Origin: Bacteroidota bacterium
Lineage (GTDB): Bacteria > Bacteroidota > Bacteroidia > Chitinophagales > Chitinophagaceae
Length of the DNA stretch: 64,000 nt
NCBI GenBank assembly: GCA_013285905.1
Contig: JABDGU010000007.1
Span: forward strand, 1-64,000
Direction: 5' to 3'
The notes beneath the pieces were generated by a model that ran no database searches, was not told the origin of the DNA, and saw only the letters and a list, made by a program, of their open reading frames with translations. Positions 26,433 through 34,616 of this stretch are shown here, in pieces; positions within the stretch are counted from its first letter, which is position 1, and every line of letters starts with the position of its first letter. Position numbers and translations under genes: made by a program.

Positions 26433-26462
26433 GTGTCTTTTTTTATACAGTAAAAGGACAAA

Positions 26463-26507
26463 TGCCTCGTCCTGATTTTGGTTTACACTTTGGTTAGATA
26501 ATCCTGT
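26463..26507 (+). repeat. 45-base direct repeat, copy 1
   Basis: Identical over 45 bases to 26805-26849 (TGCCTCGTCCTGATTTTGGT ... ATCCTGT). It lies downstream of the transposase fragment. Confidence 0.88.
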
Positions 26508-26566
26508 TAAAAGTTGACACTGTAAAATTAATTAAAATACCCTATCACTGAAAACTAAAAGCTTGT

Positions 26567-26804
26567 TCAAATTAAGAGTTCCTCATTATTCCATTCCCGT
26601 ATCCTGTGTTTCCTTAATTTCCACCTGGCTGCAATCTTTCCTTGTTGCTGGTCCGCTTGCTGAGGTGTCAGGTAATTGATACTTGCATGAGGCCTCAATG
26701 TATTATAAATCGTTATGACATCTTCCACTTTCTGAGCTGCCTGTTCAAAGCTGTCGAACTTGTTATCTAGTCCAAATTCAGATTTTAATATCCCATTGAC
26801 CCTT
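26567..26804 (-). pseudogene. IS3-family transposase (orfB), C-terminal fragment
   Basis: The reverse strand encodes about 78 residues from RVNGILKSEFGLD through the integrase-core end (YNTLRPHASINYLTPQQA) to NEELLI and a stop. The last catalytic glutamate region (ERVNG...LKSEF) and the YN-RPH motif are typical of IS3 orfB DDE transposases. The upstream part is missing and the break coincides with the start of the second 45-base repeat at 26805. It cannot encode an active transposase. Confidence 0.88.
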
Positions 26805-26849
26805 TGCCTCGTCCTGATTTTGGTTTACACTTTGGTTAGATAATCCTGT
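26805..26849 (+). repeat. 45-base direct repeat, copy 2
   Basis: Identical to 26463-26507, and placed exactly where the transposase frame breaks off. Confidence 0.88.
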
Positions 26850-26902
26850 AATGGTTTGACTGTTTTTTGATTTTTATTGTTCTTCATTTTTGGTATGCCG
26901 GG

Positions 26903-26970
26903 GGTTTATATGGCTACTTTATGCCGCAAATTTTGTGCCGTTTTTGTGCTGTGGCAGAAAGAATTTACGA
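26903..26970 (+). repeat. Imperfect ~65-base direct repeat, copy 1
   Basis: Shares with 27109-27174 the series GTTTATA-GGC, GC-GCAAATTTTGTGCC and GTGGCAGA-A-AATTT in the same order and spacing. Confidence 0.6.
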
Positions 26971-27108
26971 GTGAATTTTGAGATAGCTGCTTGTTTGCTT
27001 AGATTGTATATCTTACTCTCAACTCTGAAGATTTGACCCCACCACGACGGAATCAGAGATTACCGCCGAACAATATTTTTTTTAGTTTTGGAAGACTACG
27101 GGCAACTG

Positions 27109-27174
27109 GGGTTTATACGGCATAATAATGCGGCAAATTTTGTGCCATTTTGGGTTGTGGCAGAGAAATTTGCG
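27109..27174 (+). repeat. Imperfect ~65-base direct repeat, copy 2
   Basis: Second copy of the element at 26903-26970. Both have the segment GCAAATTTTGTGCC followed by a GTGGCAGA block about ten bases later. Confidence 0.6.
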
Positions 27175-27204
27175 CCATTTTTTTGGGAGAGATAAAAATA
27201 TTTT

Positions 27205-27867
27205 TTATTTACTACTGGGGGGGGGGATTGTTATGATCTCTGTGGTGATGGCATAGTAAATAAGTTGTTCTTTACTATGCAGATCAAATTTTAAGAACAT
27301 CTCTTTCTTGTGGCCAATAACAGCTTCTGTTGTGATTGCCAGGCTGGTGGCTATATCTTCGTTACTAAAACCCCGGCAGAGCATTTCCAGTATCTGTTTT
27401 TTTCTTTTAGTAATGGGAGGTTGCGGTTTTTGTTTTTGCAGTTTATCAAAAAGTGCCTTGCCGGCTATGGCGGAATAGTAATACCCGCTATTATGTATAG
27501 AATATAATGCCTCAATTATCAAAAATCCATGGCTGCGGGCAAGGTAGCCATTAGTGCCGGCACGTATCATTTTGCTGATATTGTCCTTATCGCAGTAAAC
27601 CGACAGTGAAAGCACTTTGATGCGGGGAAACAGTTTTTTCAGTTTTATCAATATTTCCTCACCGTTCATCAGGTACATGGCATTGTCGAGGACAACAATA
27701 TGGGGCAACTGGAGTGAGCGGCTTAGCTGCTGAAAAAAATCCTGCCCGGAACGGGCTTCTATTATTATGTTGAATTCTGTATGGCCTGCCAATATTGATT
27801 TTAATCCCAAGCTCGCCAGGTTATCATGGACCACTATGGCAATAAGTACCTTATTGGTGTTTTGCAT
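27205..27867 (-). CDS. LuxR/NarL-family response regulator with degenerate receiver
   Basis: This 220-residue protein has an N-terminal receiver (residues 6-125) and a C-terminal LuxR helix-turn-helix (ITKRKKQILEMLCRGFSNEDIATSLAITTEAVIGHKKEMFLKF). The receiver keeps the phosphoacceptor aspartate (VVLDNAMYLMNGEE), but the usual acidic pair is V-H-D-N and the conserved lysine region reads GTNGYLARS, with Arg for Lys. Phosphorylation-dependent control is therefore doubtful. A C10 run close to the end encodes the last prolines. No histidine kinase is next to it. It is divergent from the T9SS gene at 28092, a plausible target. Confidence 0.85.
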   Translation of the reverse strand: MQNTNKVLIAIVVHDNLASLGLKSILAGHTEFNIIIEARSGQDFFQQLSRSLQLPHIVVLDNAMYLMNGEEILIKLKKLFPRIKVLSLSVYCDKDNISKMIRAGTNGYLARSHGFLIIEALYSIHNSGYYYSAIAGKALFDKLQKQKPQPPITKRKKQILEMLCRGFSNEDIATSLAITTEAVIGHKKEMFLKFDLHSKEQLIYYAITTEIITIPPPSSK

Positions 27868-27962
27868 AGGGTTATAGCGGTTTTCATTTCATTACCAGCA
27901 CAATATAACAGGTTCTTTTTCAAATGCATAGCAATAAAAACAAAACGGCAGTTTATTTTATA

Positions 27963-27988
27963 AAACACCCCCTTTTTGGGGGGTGTTT
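27963..27988. promoter_or_regulatory. Hairpin AAACACCCCC/GGGGGTGTTT in the divergent intergenic region
   Basis: A perfect 10-base stem with a T-rich loop lies between the response-regulator start and the -7 box of the T9SS gene (28025). It is upstream of that promoter, so it is more likely an operator-like or repeat element than a terminator; this is inference. Confidence 0.5.
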
Positions 27989-28024
27989 GGCAAAATACCG
28001 CTATAAAAAGAGAAACCACCTTTA

Positions 28025-28032
28025 TAGTTTTG
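28025..28032 (+). promoter_or_regulatory. -7 element TAGTTTTG of the T9SS gene at 28092
   Basis: A TAnnTTTG match 59 bases before the chosen ATG. It argues against the longer reading frame that begins at 27924. Confidence 0.5.
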
Positions 28033-28091
28033 GCCTCAGAAGATCGCGATTCTCTGTCACAATTTTTTTTAAATTAAAAAAAACGAAAATT

Positions 28092-29774
28092 ATGAAACAT
28101 TCAAACATTTTCAGCGCAAGGCCAGGATGGCTCTTGTTATTACTTTGCCTTTTTGCAACAAACCATATACATGCCCAGTGGGTGCCCGCAAGCACTACAG
28201 CAGATTATCAATTAGTTACCTCTGTTCCCAGGGCTTATGGCTTGCCTATGCGCTGCGCAGCTATTGATTATAGCAATGTAAGCACTTGCAGCGGCTGCGC
28301 AAACCCGCAACAAGTATATGCACTTACTTATGGCTCCAGCAGCAACGGCAGCACATGGACTGCCAATCTTATTATAGCCGATGATGGCTTCTCGCCCGCC
28401 ATTACCATTTCACCAAGCTCCTGGACTTATGACGGTGGGCCTATTGGAGTTGTTATTGGTAATGATGCGAATACCTCTAATACCGACCTCTTAGTGGGCG
28501 TAGTATATGCAAATGGTGGAAATATTCATTTAGTTGTTTACAGTGTTAGCAATATAGGCACAGGCAGTGCTCTTTCTATTTCGACGTATTCTTCAAATAC
28601 TATAATTTCGGGGAGCTATTACGGAACCTGTATGGACATTGTACCTGAATATAACAACCCATTTGTAAGTACAAGCAGCAGCACCAGTTTGCCCTATTGC
28701 AGCAAGGCGATGATAGCTTATTCTGATGCTACACGTTTACATGTATTGCAGGAAGACCTGAATACTTATGTCTCTTCACCAACCATAAACACAATATCAA
28801 CCGGCACATCGGGTGGCATGATGATGGATATATCGGGTGTGCAGGTATATAATGGGGCATCGGTTGAAAATCATGCGCTATTCCCTTTCTTTAATATTAC
28901 TGGTCCTAATGCCCTGAGCTTATATGATTGGGACTATAACACAAATACGGTAAGCGGGCCTACTTTTATTGCAAACGCACCGGGCTGCAAGAGAACGGCC
29001 ATAGATGCTATAAAAGATGTAAATATTTACGGCACAGGGCTGGCGGACTGGATGGTGGCTTACATGGCCAACAGCGGGAGCTATGAACAGGTATTTGAAT
29101 ATAACAATATAAGCGGCGGCCAGAATGTAACGGCTGCAGGTGGTTTTAATTTGTCGGGCTACGATAATATATATCCCGATATTGCCATAGCGCCGGGCAG
29201 CATCAGCATCAGCCAGCCTAACTATTATACAATAGGCTATGTTACTGCTTATGCCTCCCTTGGCTCGGACATAGCGGCCCAGGAGGTGGACATGACAGGG
29301 ACTGTAAGCAATTCGATTAATTACGAGATCCCCATGACCATTAATACAAATGATGATGATGTGGTAATGGCCACTTCCTGCAATACCAATGGATGTTCTA
29401 CCGGCAACCAGCCTTATTTATATACTTTTTGGTCTAATTATAACGGAACAACTGATGATATTTATGTAAAAAGCAGTGGGGACCCATTGGCCTTCAAGGC
29501 CACGGCCGTGCCTAAAACACTGAATAATAAGGATTGGCTGTTGGGGCCAAACCCTGCCACCAATTACTTCACGCTGAGCGCACCAATGAGCTATGATCTT
29601 AACAGCGCAAACAACTATAAGATAACAGATATACTGGGGCGACTTATGGCCACATCTGGCATCAACAGCAGCAGCCAGCAGATAAATATAAGTGGGCTGC
29701 AAGATGGCTTGTACCTGCTGCACATTTATGAAGCGGGCAATGAAGTGAAAACGATGAAGTTTGTGAAAGAATAA
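28092..29774 (+). CDS. T9SS-exported protein, unrecognised N-terminal region
   Basis: This 560-residue secreted protein starts MKHSNIFSARPGWLLLLLCLF with a signal peptide ending NHIHAQ. The body (about 460 residues) has many Ser/Asn/Thr/Gly turns and strand-like alternation (VYALTYGSSSNGST, LVGVVYANGGNIHLVVYS) and could be a beta-propeller. No family was recognised. The C-terminal T9SS sorting domain is clear (LGPNPATNYFTLSAP ... DGLYLLHIYEAGNEVKTMKFVKE). The frame upstream to 27924 is open but would place the signal peptide internally. It has its own promoter and a hairpin downstream. Confidence 0.82.
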   Translation: MKHSNIFSARPGWLLLLLCLFATNHIHAQWVPASTTADYQLVTSVPRAYGLPMRCAAIDYSNVSTCSGCANPQQVYALTYGSSSNGSTWTANLIIADDGFSPAITISPSSWTYDGGPIGVVIGNDANTSNTDLLVGVVYANGGNIHLVVYSVSNIGTGSALSISTYSSNTIISGSYYGTCMDIVPEYNNPFVSTSSSTSLPYCSKAMIAYSDATRLHVLQEDLNTYVSSPTINTISTGTSGGMMMDISGVQVYNGASVENHALFPFFNITGPNALSLYDWDYNTNTVSGPTFIANAPGCKRTAIDAIKDVNIYGTGLADWMVAYMANSGSYEQVFEYNNISGGQNVTAAGGFNLSGYDNIYPDIAIAPGSISISQPNYYTIGYVTAYASLGSDIAAQEVDMTGTVSNSINYEIPMTINTNDDDVVMATSCNTNGCSTGNQPYLYTFWSNYNGTTDDIYVKSSGDPLAFKATAVPKTLNNKDWLLGPNPATNYFTLSAPMSYDLNSANNYKITDILGRLMATSGINSSSQQINISGLQDGLYLLHIYEAGNEVKTMKFVKE

Positions 29775-29874
29775 GTCCGACCTTGATTCGCTTGATTCAA
29801 GGATTACCATGACTTGTGCATTTGTAAAGCACTATTCTGTAAATTCCAAAATCCTGTGAATTCCGATTCAGACA

Positions 29875-29910
29875 ATTATCCTGTGGCAGCCAAAACTGCC
29901 ACAGGATAAT
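29875..29910 (+). terminator. Perfect 15-base hairpin downstream of the T9SS gene
   Basis: ATTATCCTGTGGCAG pairs with CTGCCACAGGATAAT around a CCAAAA loop, 100 bases beyond the stop codon and before the next T9SS gene. It lacks a long T-tract but is a very stable structure. Confidence 0.75.
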
Positions 29911-29953
29911 TTAAAATATATTGCTTATATTTATAAAATATAAAGGATAGCTG

Positions 29954-32284
29954 ATGAAACAATACACATCCATCCGGCAAATTTGCTATTTTCTTTTTAT
30001 GCTCTTCCTCCTCGCTTTTGGAGAGGCCAGGAGAGGTCTTTATGCCCAATTACCTGTTTGCAGCGGGCCGGGCAGCGGAATTATATATTTTACTAAAGTT
30101 AATGGGGATACTATTTTCAATTATGACCCTTCACAGCCTGCTTCGGCCACTAATCCATCTGTAAATACCATTCATTTGCCGGCAGGTGCAAGCCTACAGG
30201 CCCAATTAGCCGTAAGCGAGAACCTGAACGCAGCAAGCCCTTCGCCCACTTTTTATACTATAATGCATAATAGCACTAATAACCAGAACTATTATTACTA
30301 TTACGATGGCGCTAATTGGGTAAATACGGGGCATACCGCAGGGCCTTCTTTTGTAAGTGGCCACTATTTCAGCCTTGGCGCCGGTGGAGGCTATATTTAT
30401 AGCTCAAATTCATGGTTGGACGATGATACCGTATGGAAATATGATGGCAGCGGCAATGCAAGTATCTTATTTTCTGATATATTAGACGGTAATGCCTTAA
30501 TAGGAGATATAGCTGTGGACTGTGAGGGCAATTTTTATCAATTGTCACAAGAAGGCGCTTATTTTGATGAATACGATCCGGGTGGCAATTTAATTAATTC
30601 CTGGGGCCTTACGCTTGGCCCATCATCAGGAAGTGATGGGCCCGGTGGCTTAGCCATTATCGGCGACAGTGTATATATAGCGCAAACCCGTAATTTTTAT
30701 TCAGCTTATATAAGCGGAGGCAACCTTGTCATTTCCGCTAATATATATAATACTTCTATTTCAACCGAACCGATCGCTAATTTCGGCACATGCCCCCAGG
30801 CCATAGTAGTGGCACATACCAGCCCCGATACGGTATTTCATTGCCCCGGCGCAGCCGCAGATACCCTGTATGGCAGCGGGCAGGGCACACTGACCTGGAG
30901 CGTGCTGAATGGGCCTGCCACTCTAAACGGCAACGGAGATACTATAACCGTAAGCACTACGGGCAATGCCGCTGTGGTGTTAAGCAGCAGCTATACGGAT
31001 TGCCCCATACATGCAGACACTGTAACAATATTAAGTCTGCAGGCCCATGCAGGCTCTGCAAATAGTGCGGTATGCGCAGGCGACAGCCTGCACCTGCAGG
31101 CAAACGGGCAGCCCGGCACGGCTTATAGCTGGCATGGCCCTGCTAATTATACTTCTATAGCGCAGGATACCTTTAGGGCCAATATGGCGCTTAATGACAG
31201 CGGCTATTACGTGGTAACCGAGAACTATGATAATTGCAATAGCACAGATTCTGTGCATGTTGCAGTGCAGGCGCTCCCCGCAGCACCCGTAGCAAGCAGT
31301 AATAGCCCGGTGTGTGTGGGAGACAGTTTGAAACTGAATGCCACACTTACTGCAACGGCCCAAAGCTGGCAATGGGCAGGCCCCAATACCTTTAGTAGTG
31401 CCTTGCAAAATACCTTCAGAGCAGCCACAGTGTTTGCAGATTCAGGTAATTATACGGTTACCGCTACAATAGGTGTATGCAAAGCAAGCGATACCATCCA
31501 TGTGCTGATAAAACCTGTGCCCGGCCTGCCTATAGCAACGAGTAATGGGCCCATATGTTTAGATAGTAATTTGGAATTGGGAATCGGGAATTTGCAGGTG
31601 GGGGTGAACTACCAATGGACAGGGCCATTTACATATACTGCCGGCATTGCAAACCCTGTAAGGACGAATGTTATTTTAAGCGACTCGGGAAAATATATTG
31701 TTAAGGCCATTCTGAATGGCTGCCCTTCTGCCGCAGATACTATTGATGTTATTATCAATGCACCGCTCATACCTACAGTAAGCATCACATCGCCAAGTAT
31801 TATTGCAGGGCACACCGATACTTTTACGGCGCATGTCGTTAATTGCAGCAATCCCCTTTATCAGTGGTATATCAACGGCGGCGCCATACCCGGCGCCACA
31901 GGCAATCCTTTTCCTGCCACTTTATTTAATGGCAATACAATATCGGTAAGTGTGCATTGCAGCGGCTGTGTAAGCCCGGATAGTGTGGGGAGCAATGTGC
32001 TGACAACAGGGATACCCCCCAGCCCCCTAAAGGGGGAGTTCTCAGTGTGGCCTAATCCCTTTAATGATGAACTCACAATTGAGATTGTTGGTCAGGCGAC
32101 CAATCCCGCCGTTGGTGGGAGCTTTGGTTTGAAGATTTTTGATATTGTGGGGAGAGAGGTTTATAGTGATATGGTGAGTGAAAATAAAATAACCATTTCT
32201 ACGAAAGATCTTTCTGCGGGTACTTATATTTTACGTCTTAGCGGTAGTGATGGCACTGTGATGATAAGGAAGATCATCAAATAA
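29954..32284 (+). CDS. Large T9SS-exported protein with Ig-like repeats
   Basis: This is a 776-residue secreted protein. The signal peptide hydrophobic core (YFLFMLFLLAF) is followed by an unusual charged GEARRGLYAQ, encoded by an inverted palindromic repeat. Residues about 40-290 form a propeller-like domain (SQEGAYFDEYDPGGNLINSW). Then come at least three Ig/PKD-like repeats of about 85 residues with the pattern VC.GDSL.L...........W.GP..........F.A....DSG.Y.V. A T9SS sorting domain (FSVWPNPFNDELTIEI ... VMIRKIIK) ends the protein, preceded by another palindrome that encodes PPSPLKGE. An adhesive role is inference. Confidence 0.87.
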   Translation: MKQYTSIRQICYFLFMLFLLAFGEARRGLYAQLPVCSGPGSGIIYFTKVNGDTIFNYDPSQPASATNPSVNTIHLPAGASLQAQLAVSENLNAASPSPTFYTIMHNSTNNQNYYYYYDGANWVNTGHTAGPSFVSGHYFSLGAGGGYIYSSNSWLDDDTVWKYDGSGNASILFSDILDGNALIGDIAVDCEGNFYQLSQEGAYFDEYDPGGNLINSWGLTLGPSSGSDGPGGLAIIGDSVYIAQTRNFYSAYISGGNLVISANIYNTSISTEPIANFGTCPQAIVVAHTSPDTVFHCPGAAADTLYGSGQGTLTWSVLNGPATLNGNGDTITVSTTGNAAVVLSSSYTDCPIHADTVTILSLQAHAGSANSAVCAGDSLHLQANGQPGTAYSWHGPANYTSIAQDTFRANMALNDSGYYVVTENYDNCNSTDSVHVAVQALPAAPVASSNSPVCVGDSLKLNATLTATAQSWQWAGPNTFSSALQNTFRAATVFADSGNYTVTATIGVCKASDTIHVLIKPVPGLPIATSNGPICLDSNLELGIGNLQVGVNYQWTGPFTYTAGIANPVRTNVILSDSGKYIVKAILNGCPSAADTIDVIINAPLIPTVSITSPSIIAGHTDTFTAHVVNCSNPLYQWYINGGAIPGATGNPFPATLFNGNTISVSVHCSGCVSPDSVGSNVLTTGIPPSPLKGEFSVWPNPFNDELTIEIVGQATNPAVGGSFGLKIFDIVGREVYSDMVSENKITISTKDLSAGTYILRLSGSDGTVMIRKIIK
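30006..30039 (-). repeat. Inverted palindromic-repeat copy inside a signal peptide
   Basis: On the reverse strand it reads AGACCTCTCCTGGCCTCTCC and then AAAAGCGAGG, a diverged copy of the elements at 1751 and 3856. On the coding strand it supplies the residues LLAFGEARRG before the cleavage site YAQ. Confidence 0.75.
32011..32040 (+). repeat. Palindrome GCCCCCTAAAGGGGGAG in frame before the sorting domain
   Basis: C-rich and G-rich arms flank TAAA. In frame it encodes I-P-P-S-P-L-K-G-E-F, directly before SVWPNP. This is the same site as the CCTCTCC/GGAGAGG palindrome in the T9SS gene at 2187-4121. Confidence 0.8.
32084..32102 (+). repeat. Palindrome ATTGTTGGTCAGGCGACCA, copy 2
   Basis: Identical to 3930-3948 over 19 bases. 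Here the palindrome extends to GATTG-TTGGTC-AGGC-GACCAA-TC. It codes for IVGQAT in the same strand of the sorting domain. Confidence 0.8.
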
Positions 32285-32334
32285 GCCAGCCTAATTTTTT
32301 TTGCGTAAATAGCTAATCCCTAATGCCAGGTAAA

Positions 32335-33885
32335 TTATACCAGCGCTTTCTGTAAATGGTTCTGCTCCAGGAAACGCTCCCAGTCTTTTAATTGCTGTCC
32401 CTTTAACACACGCGGAAATTTATTCATAGCTCCTTCTTTGCCTTTGGAGCGCAGGTAATCGTAAAAAATACTATTGGGCAGTATTTCCACAAAAATATCC
32501 TTCAATGCCGATGTGCGTTCCACGGCATAGTCATCATTCAGCTTGCAAAGTGTCTCATCCAGTATATCCCTCACTGCGTCTGCGCCAACATTACAATCGT
32601 CGCAACCTATATACCAGCGGTGCGCAAAAAGGTTTTGATACTTAAAGCCTGCCACAGTAAATTCACGTATGGTAACTCCCAGTTTTTTAGAAAGTGTATC
32701 TATTGCCTTGTTCATATTGTCGATAGACATGTGCTCTCCGCAAAGGCTTAAAAACTGTTTAGTACGACCAACTATCGCTATCTCATGTTCTGCCGCGTTC
32801 GTAAAGCGCACCACATCACCAATAATATAACGCCATACACCCGAACAGGTACTTATCATCACCGCATACTCCACATCTTCTTTTACCTCATGTACCAGGT
32901 AAGTGTCAGGATCGGATTTGGGATTTCCCTCTTCATCAAAAAACTCGCTCGTGAAGGGCACAAATTCGTAAAATATCCCGGCGTTCAGTACCAACTTAAT
33001 GCCGCCGTCCGGCCTCGCCTGGAAACCAAATGAGCCTTCGGAAGCCATATAGGTCTCAATATAAGTAACCCTATCGCCCAATAGTTTTTTAAAACTTTCC
33101 CTGTATGGTTCTATCGATACACCGCCGTGAATATAAATGCCGAGGTCGGGCCATATATCATGTATGCTCTTAAGATTATAGGTGTCGATGATCCTTTCCA
33201 AAACTATCTGTACCCAGGCAGGGACACCACAAATCATACTTACATCCCACTGCGGCGCATTTTCAACTATCAGCTTAATACGCTCTTCCCAATTAGGCTT
33301 ACGGGATATTTTCTGACCAGGTTTGTAACGCAGGGATGAAATCCATTTAGGCATGTTTTTGGCGCTTATGCCACTCATATCCCCCTCATAATAGTCCCCT
33401 TTCTCGAACAAAGAAGTTGAACCGCCCAACATTAAAATACCTTTTTCAAAAACCGAGGGCGATAATTTGAAATTGGCCATGCTGTATAATTGCTTGAAAC
33501 CAACATTTTTTATGGACCGTATCATGTCCTGGGTAACGGGTATATGCTTGCTGGCAGCTTCTGAGGTGCCGGAACTAAGCGCGAAATACTTCACCTTCCC
33601 GGGCCATGTAACATTCTCCTCGCCTTTCTGGCAACGATACCACCATTGCTTGTACATTTCGTTGTAAGTATGTACCGGCACTTTCTTGCGAAAAGCATTA
33701 ACGAAATCCACCTCCTGGCTCATAATCTTGCTAAAGCCGTAGTGTTTGCCGAAAGAAGTATATTGTCCACGTTCCAGTAACTGGCGCAGTGCATGTCTTT
33801 GGTATGTCTGCGGAGGTGCTACCCTGAGTTTAAATTGTTTCCGGAGTTGTAATGAACGAGCTATGAGATTACCCAATAATGCCAT
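32335..33885 (-). CDS. GH3 auxin-responsive-promoter family protein
   Basis: This 516-residue cytoplasmic protein of the GH3 branch of the adenylate-forming enzymes is related to plant acyl-acid-amido synthetases and widely present in Bacteroidota. The ATP-binding motif 1 is FALSSGTSEAASKHIPV (near residue 103). Later family landmarks include YMASEGSFGFQ and the Y-x-x-G-D-V-V-x-F loop (WRYIIGDVVRFTNAAEHEIAIVGRT). Bacterial members have no established substrate. An amide- or thioester-forming role is inferred from the fold. It is monocistronic, and ends near the T9SS gene that is convergent to it. Confidence 0.88.
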   Translation of the reverse strand: MALLGNLIARSLQLRKQFKLRVAPPQTYQRHALRQLLERGQYTSFGKHYGFSKIMSQEVDFVNAFRKKVPVHTYNEMYKQWWYRCQKGEENVTWPGKVKYFALSSGTSEAASKHIPVTQDMIRSIKNVGFKQLYSMANFKLSPSVFEKGILMLGGSTSLFEKGDYYEGDMSGISAKNMPKWISSLRYKPGQKISRKPNWEERIKLIVENAPQWDVSMICGVPAWVQIVLERIIDTYNLKSIHDIWPDLGIYIHGGVSIEPYRESFKKLLGDRVTYIETYMASEGSFGFQARPDGGIKLVLNAGIFYEFVPFTSEFFDEEGNPKSDPDTYLVHEVKEDVEYAVMISTCSGVWRYIIGDVVRFTNAAEHEIAIVGRTKQFLSLCGEHMSIDNMNKAIDTLSKKLGVTIREFTVAGFKYQNLFAHRWYIGCDDCNVGADAVRDILDETLCKLNDDYAVERTSALKDIFVEILPNSIFYDYLRSKGKEGAMNKFPRVLKGQQLKDWERFLEQNHLQKALV

Positions 33886-34120
33886 GGGGAAATTGCAATA
33901 GATTAATAATCAATGATCTTCTAAAAGCCTTTTGTACTACCAAATAAGAAAGACCTATTTTAATACAAAAATCAATACTTTATGATGCAAACCTAATTAA
34001 AATCTGTATTTCAAATTGTTAAAAATCGCCTCTTCAAAGTTTATATTATTCATATTATTATCTATAAATTAGTTTTCGCTTTGTATCAGCATGAAATAAT
34101 AATTTTAGGTGGCAATCTAT

Positions 34121-34128
34121 TACCTTTG
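34121..34128 (+). promoter_or_regulatory. -7 element TACCTTTG of dut
   Basis: A consensus match 12 bases upstream of the dut ATG, giving a leader of about five to seven bases. Confidence 0.55.
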
Positions 34129-34140
34129 CGCGCACAATAA

Positions 34141-34581
34141 ATGCCTGTACAAATACAAATAATAAACCATTCGCCACATGCCTTGCCGGCCTACCAAACC
34201 GGCGGCTCATCGGGGATGGACCTGAGGGCCTGGCTGCCTGAACCCATCGCCTTGCAGCCCATGGAACGAAAATTGATACCTACAGGACTATACATTGCAT
34301 TGCCGGAAGCTTATGAAGCGCAAATACGTCCACGCAGCGGGCTGGCAATAAAGAGGGGGCTTAGCATGGTCAATACACCCGGCACGATAGACAGTGATTA
34401 CCGGGGCGAGATCATGGTTGCGATGATAAACCTATCGAATGAAGTACAAATAATAAACGACGGCGAACGCATAGCCCAGATGATCATTGCAAAATATGAG
34501 AAAGCTGAATGGGAACAGGTTAATGAATTAGATGTAACGACACGTGGTGAAGGTGGATTTGGCCACTCCGGCTTACATTGA
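34141..34581 (+). CDS. dut: Deoxyuridine 5'-triphosphate nucleotidohydrolase (dUTPase)
   Basis: This 146-residue trimeric enzyme converts dUTP to dUMP and pyrophosphate, keeping uracil out of DNA and feeding thymidylate synthesis. All five dUTPase motifs are present: [10 protein letters not shown] (I), [10 protein letters not shown] (II), [11 protein letters not shown] (III), [12 protein letters not shown] (IV), and the flexible C-terminal [13 protein letters not shown] (V). It is the first gene of a run with a nucleotidyltransferase, TPR protein and DUF4292 lipoprotein on the same strand, an arrangement common in this phylum. The start is set by a close -7 box. Confidence 0.96.
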   Translation: MPVQIQIINHSPHALPAYQTGGSSGMDLRAWLPEPIALQPMERKLIPTGLYIALPEAYEAQIRPRSGLAIKRGLSMVNTPGTIDSDYRGEIMVAMINLSNEVQIINDGERIAQMIIAKYEKAEWEQVNELDVTTRGEGGFGHSGLH

Positions 34582-34616
34582 TAAATGATTTTGACTAAAA
34601 AGTAATAAAGACATTT

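Larger units (their letters stand above)
26013..27204. other. Gene-poor insertion-sequence graveyard
   Basis: This 1.2 kb holds no convincing intact gene. It contains a C-terminal fragment of an IS3-type transposase, a 45-base direct repeat flanking that fragment, a perfect 12-base inverted repeat (26352-26432), two imperfect 65-base repeats (26903 and 27109), and a short CCCGA/TCGGG hairpin near 26092. The reverse-strand ORF at 26135-26401 is probably spurious. Confidence 0.7.

Noticed and set aside
31566-31592. GGAAT-rich stretch inside an Ig-like repeat, a possible further insertion
   Set aside because: Alignment of the Ig-like repeats shows the same length with and without it, so no insertion is indicated.
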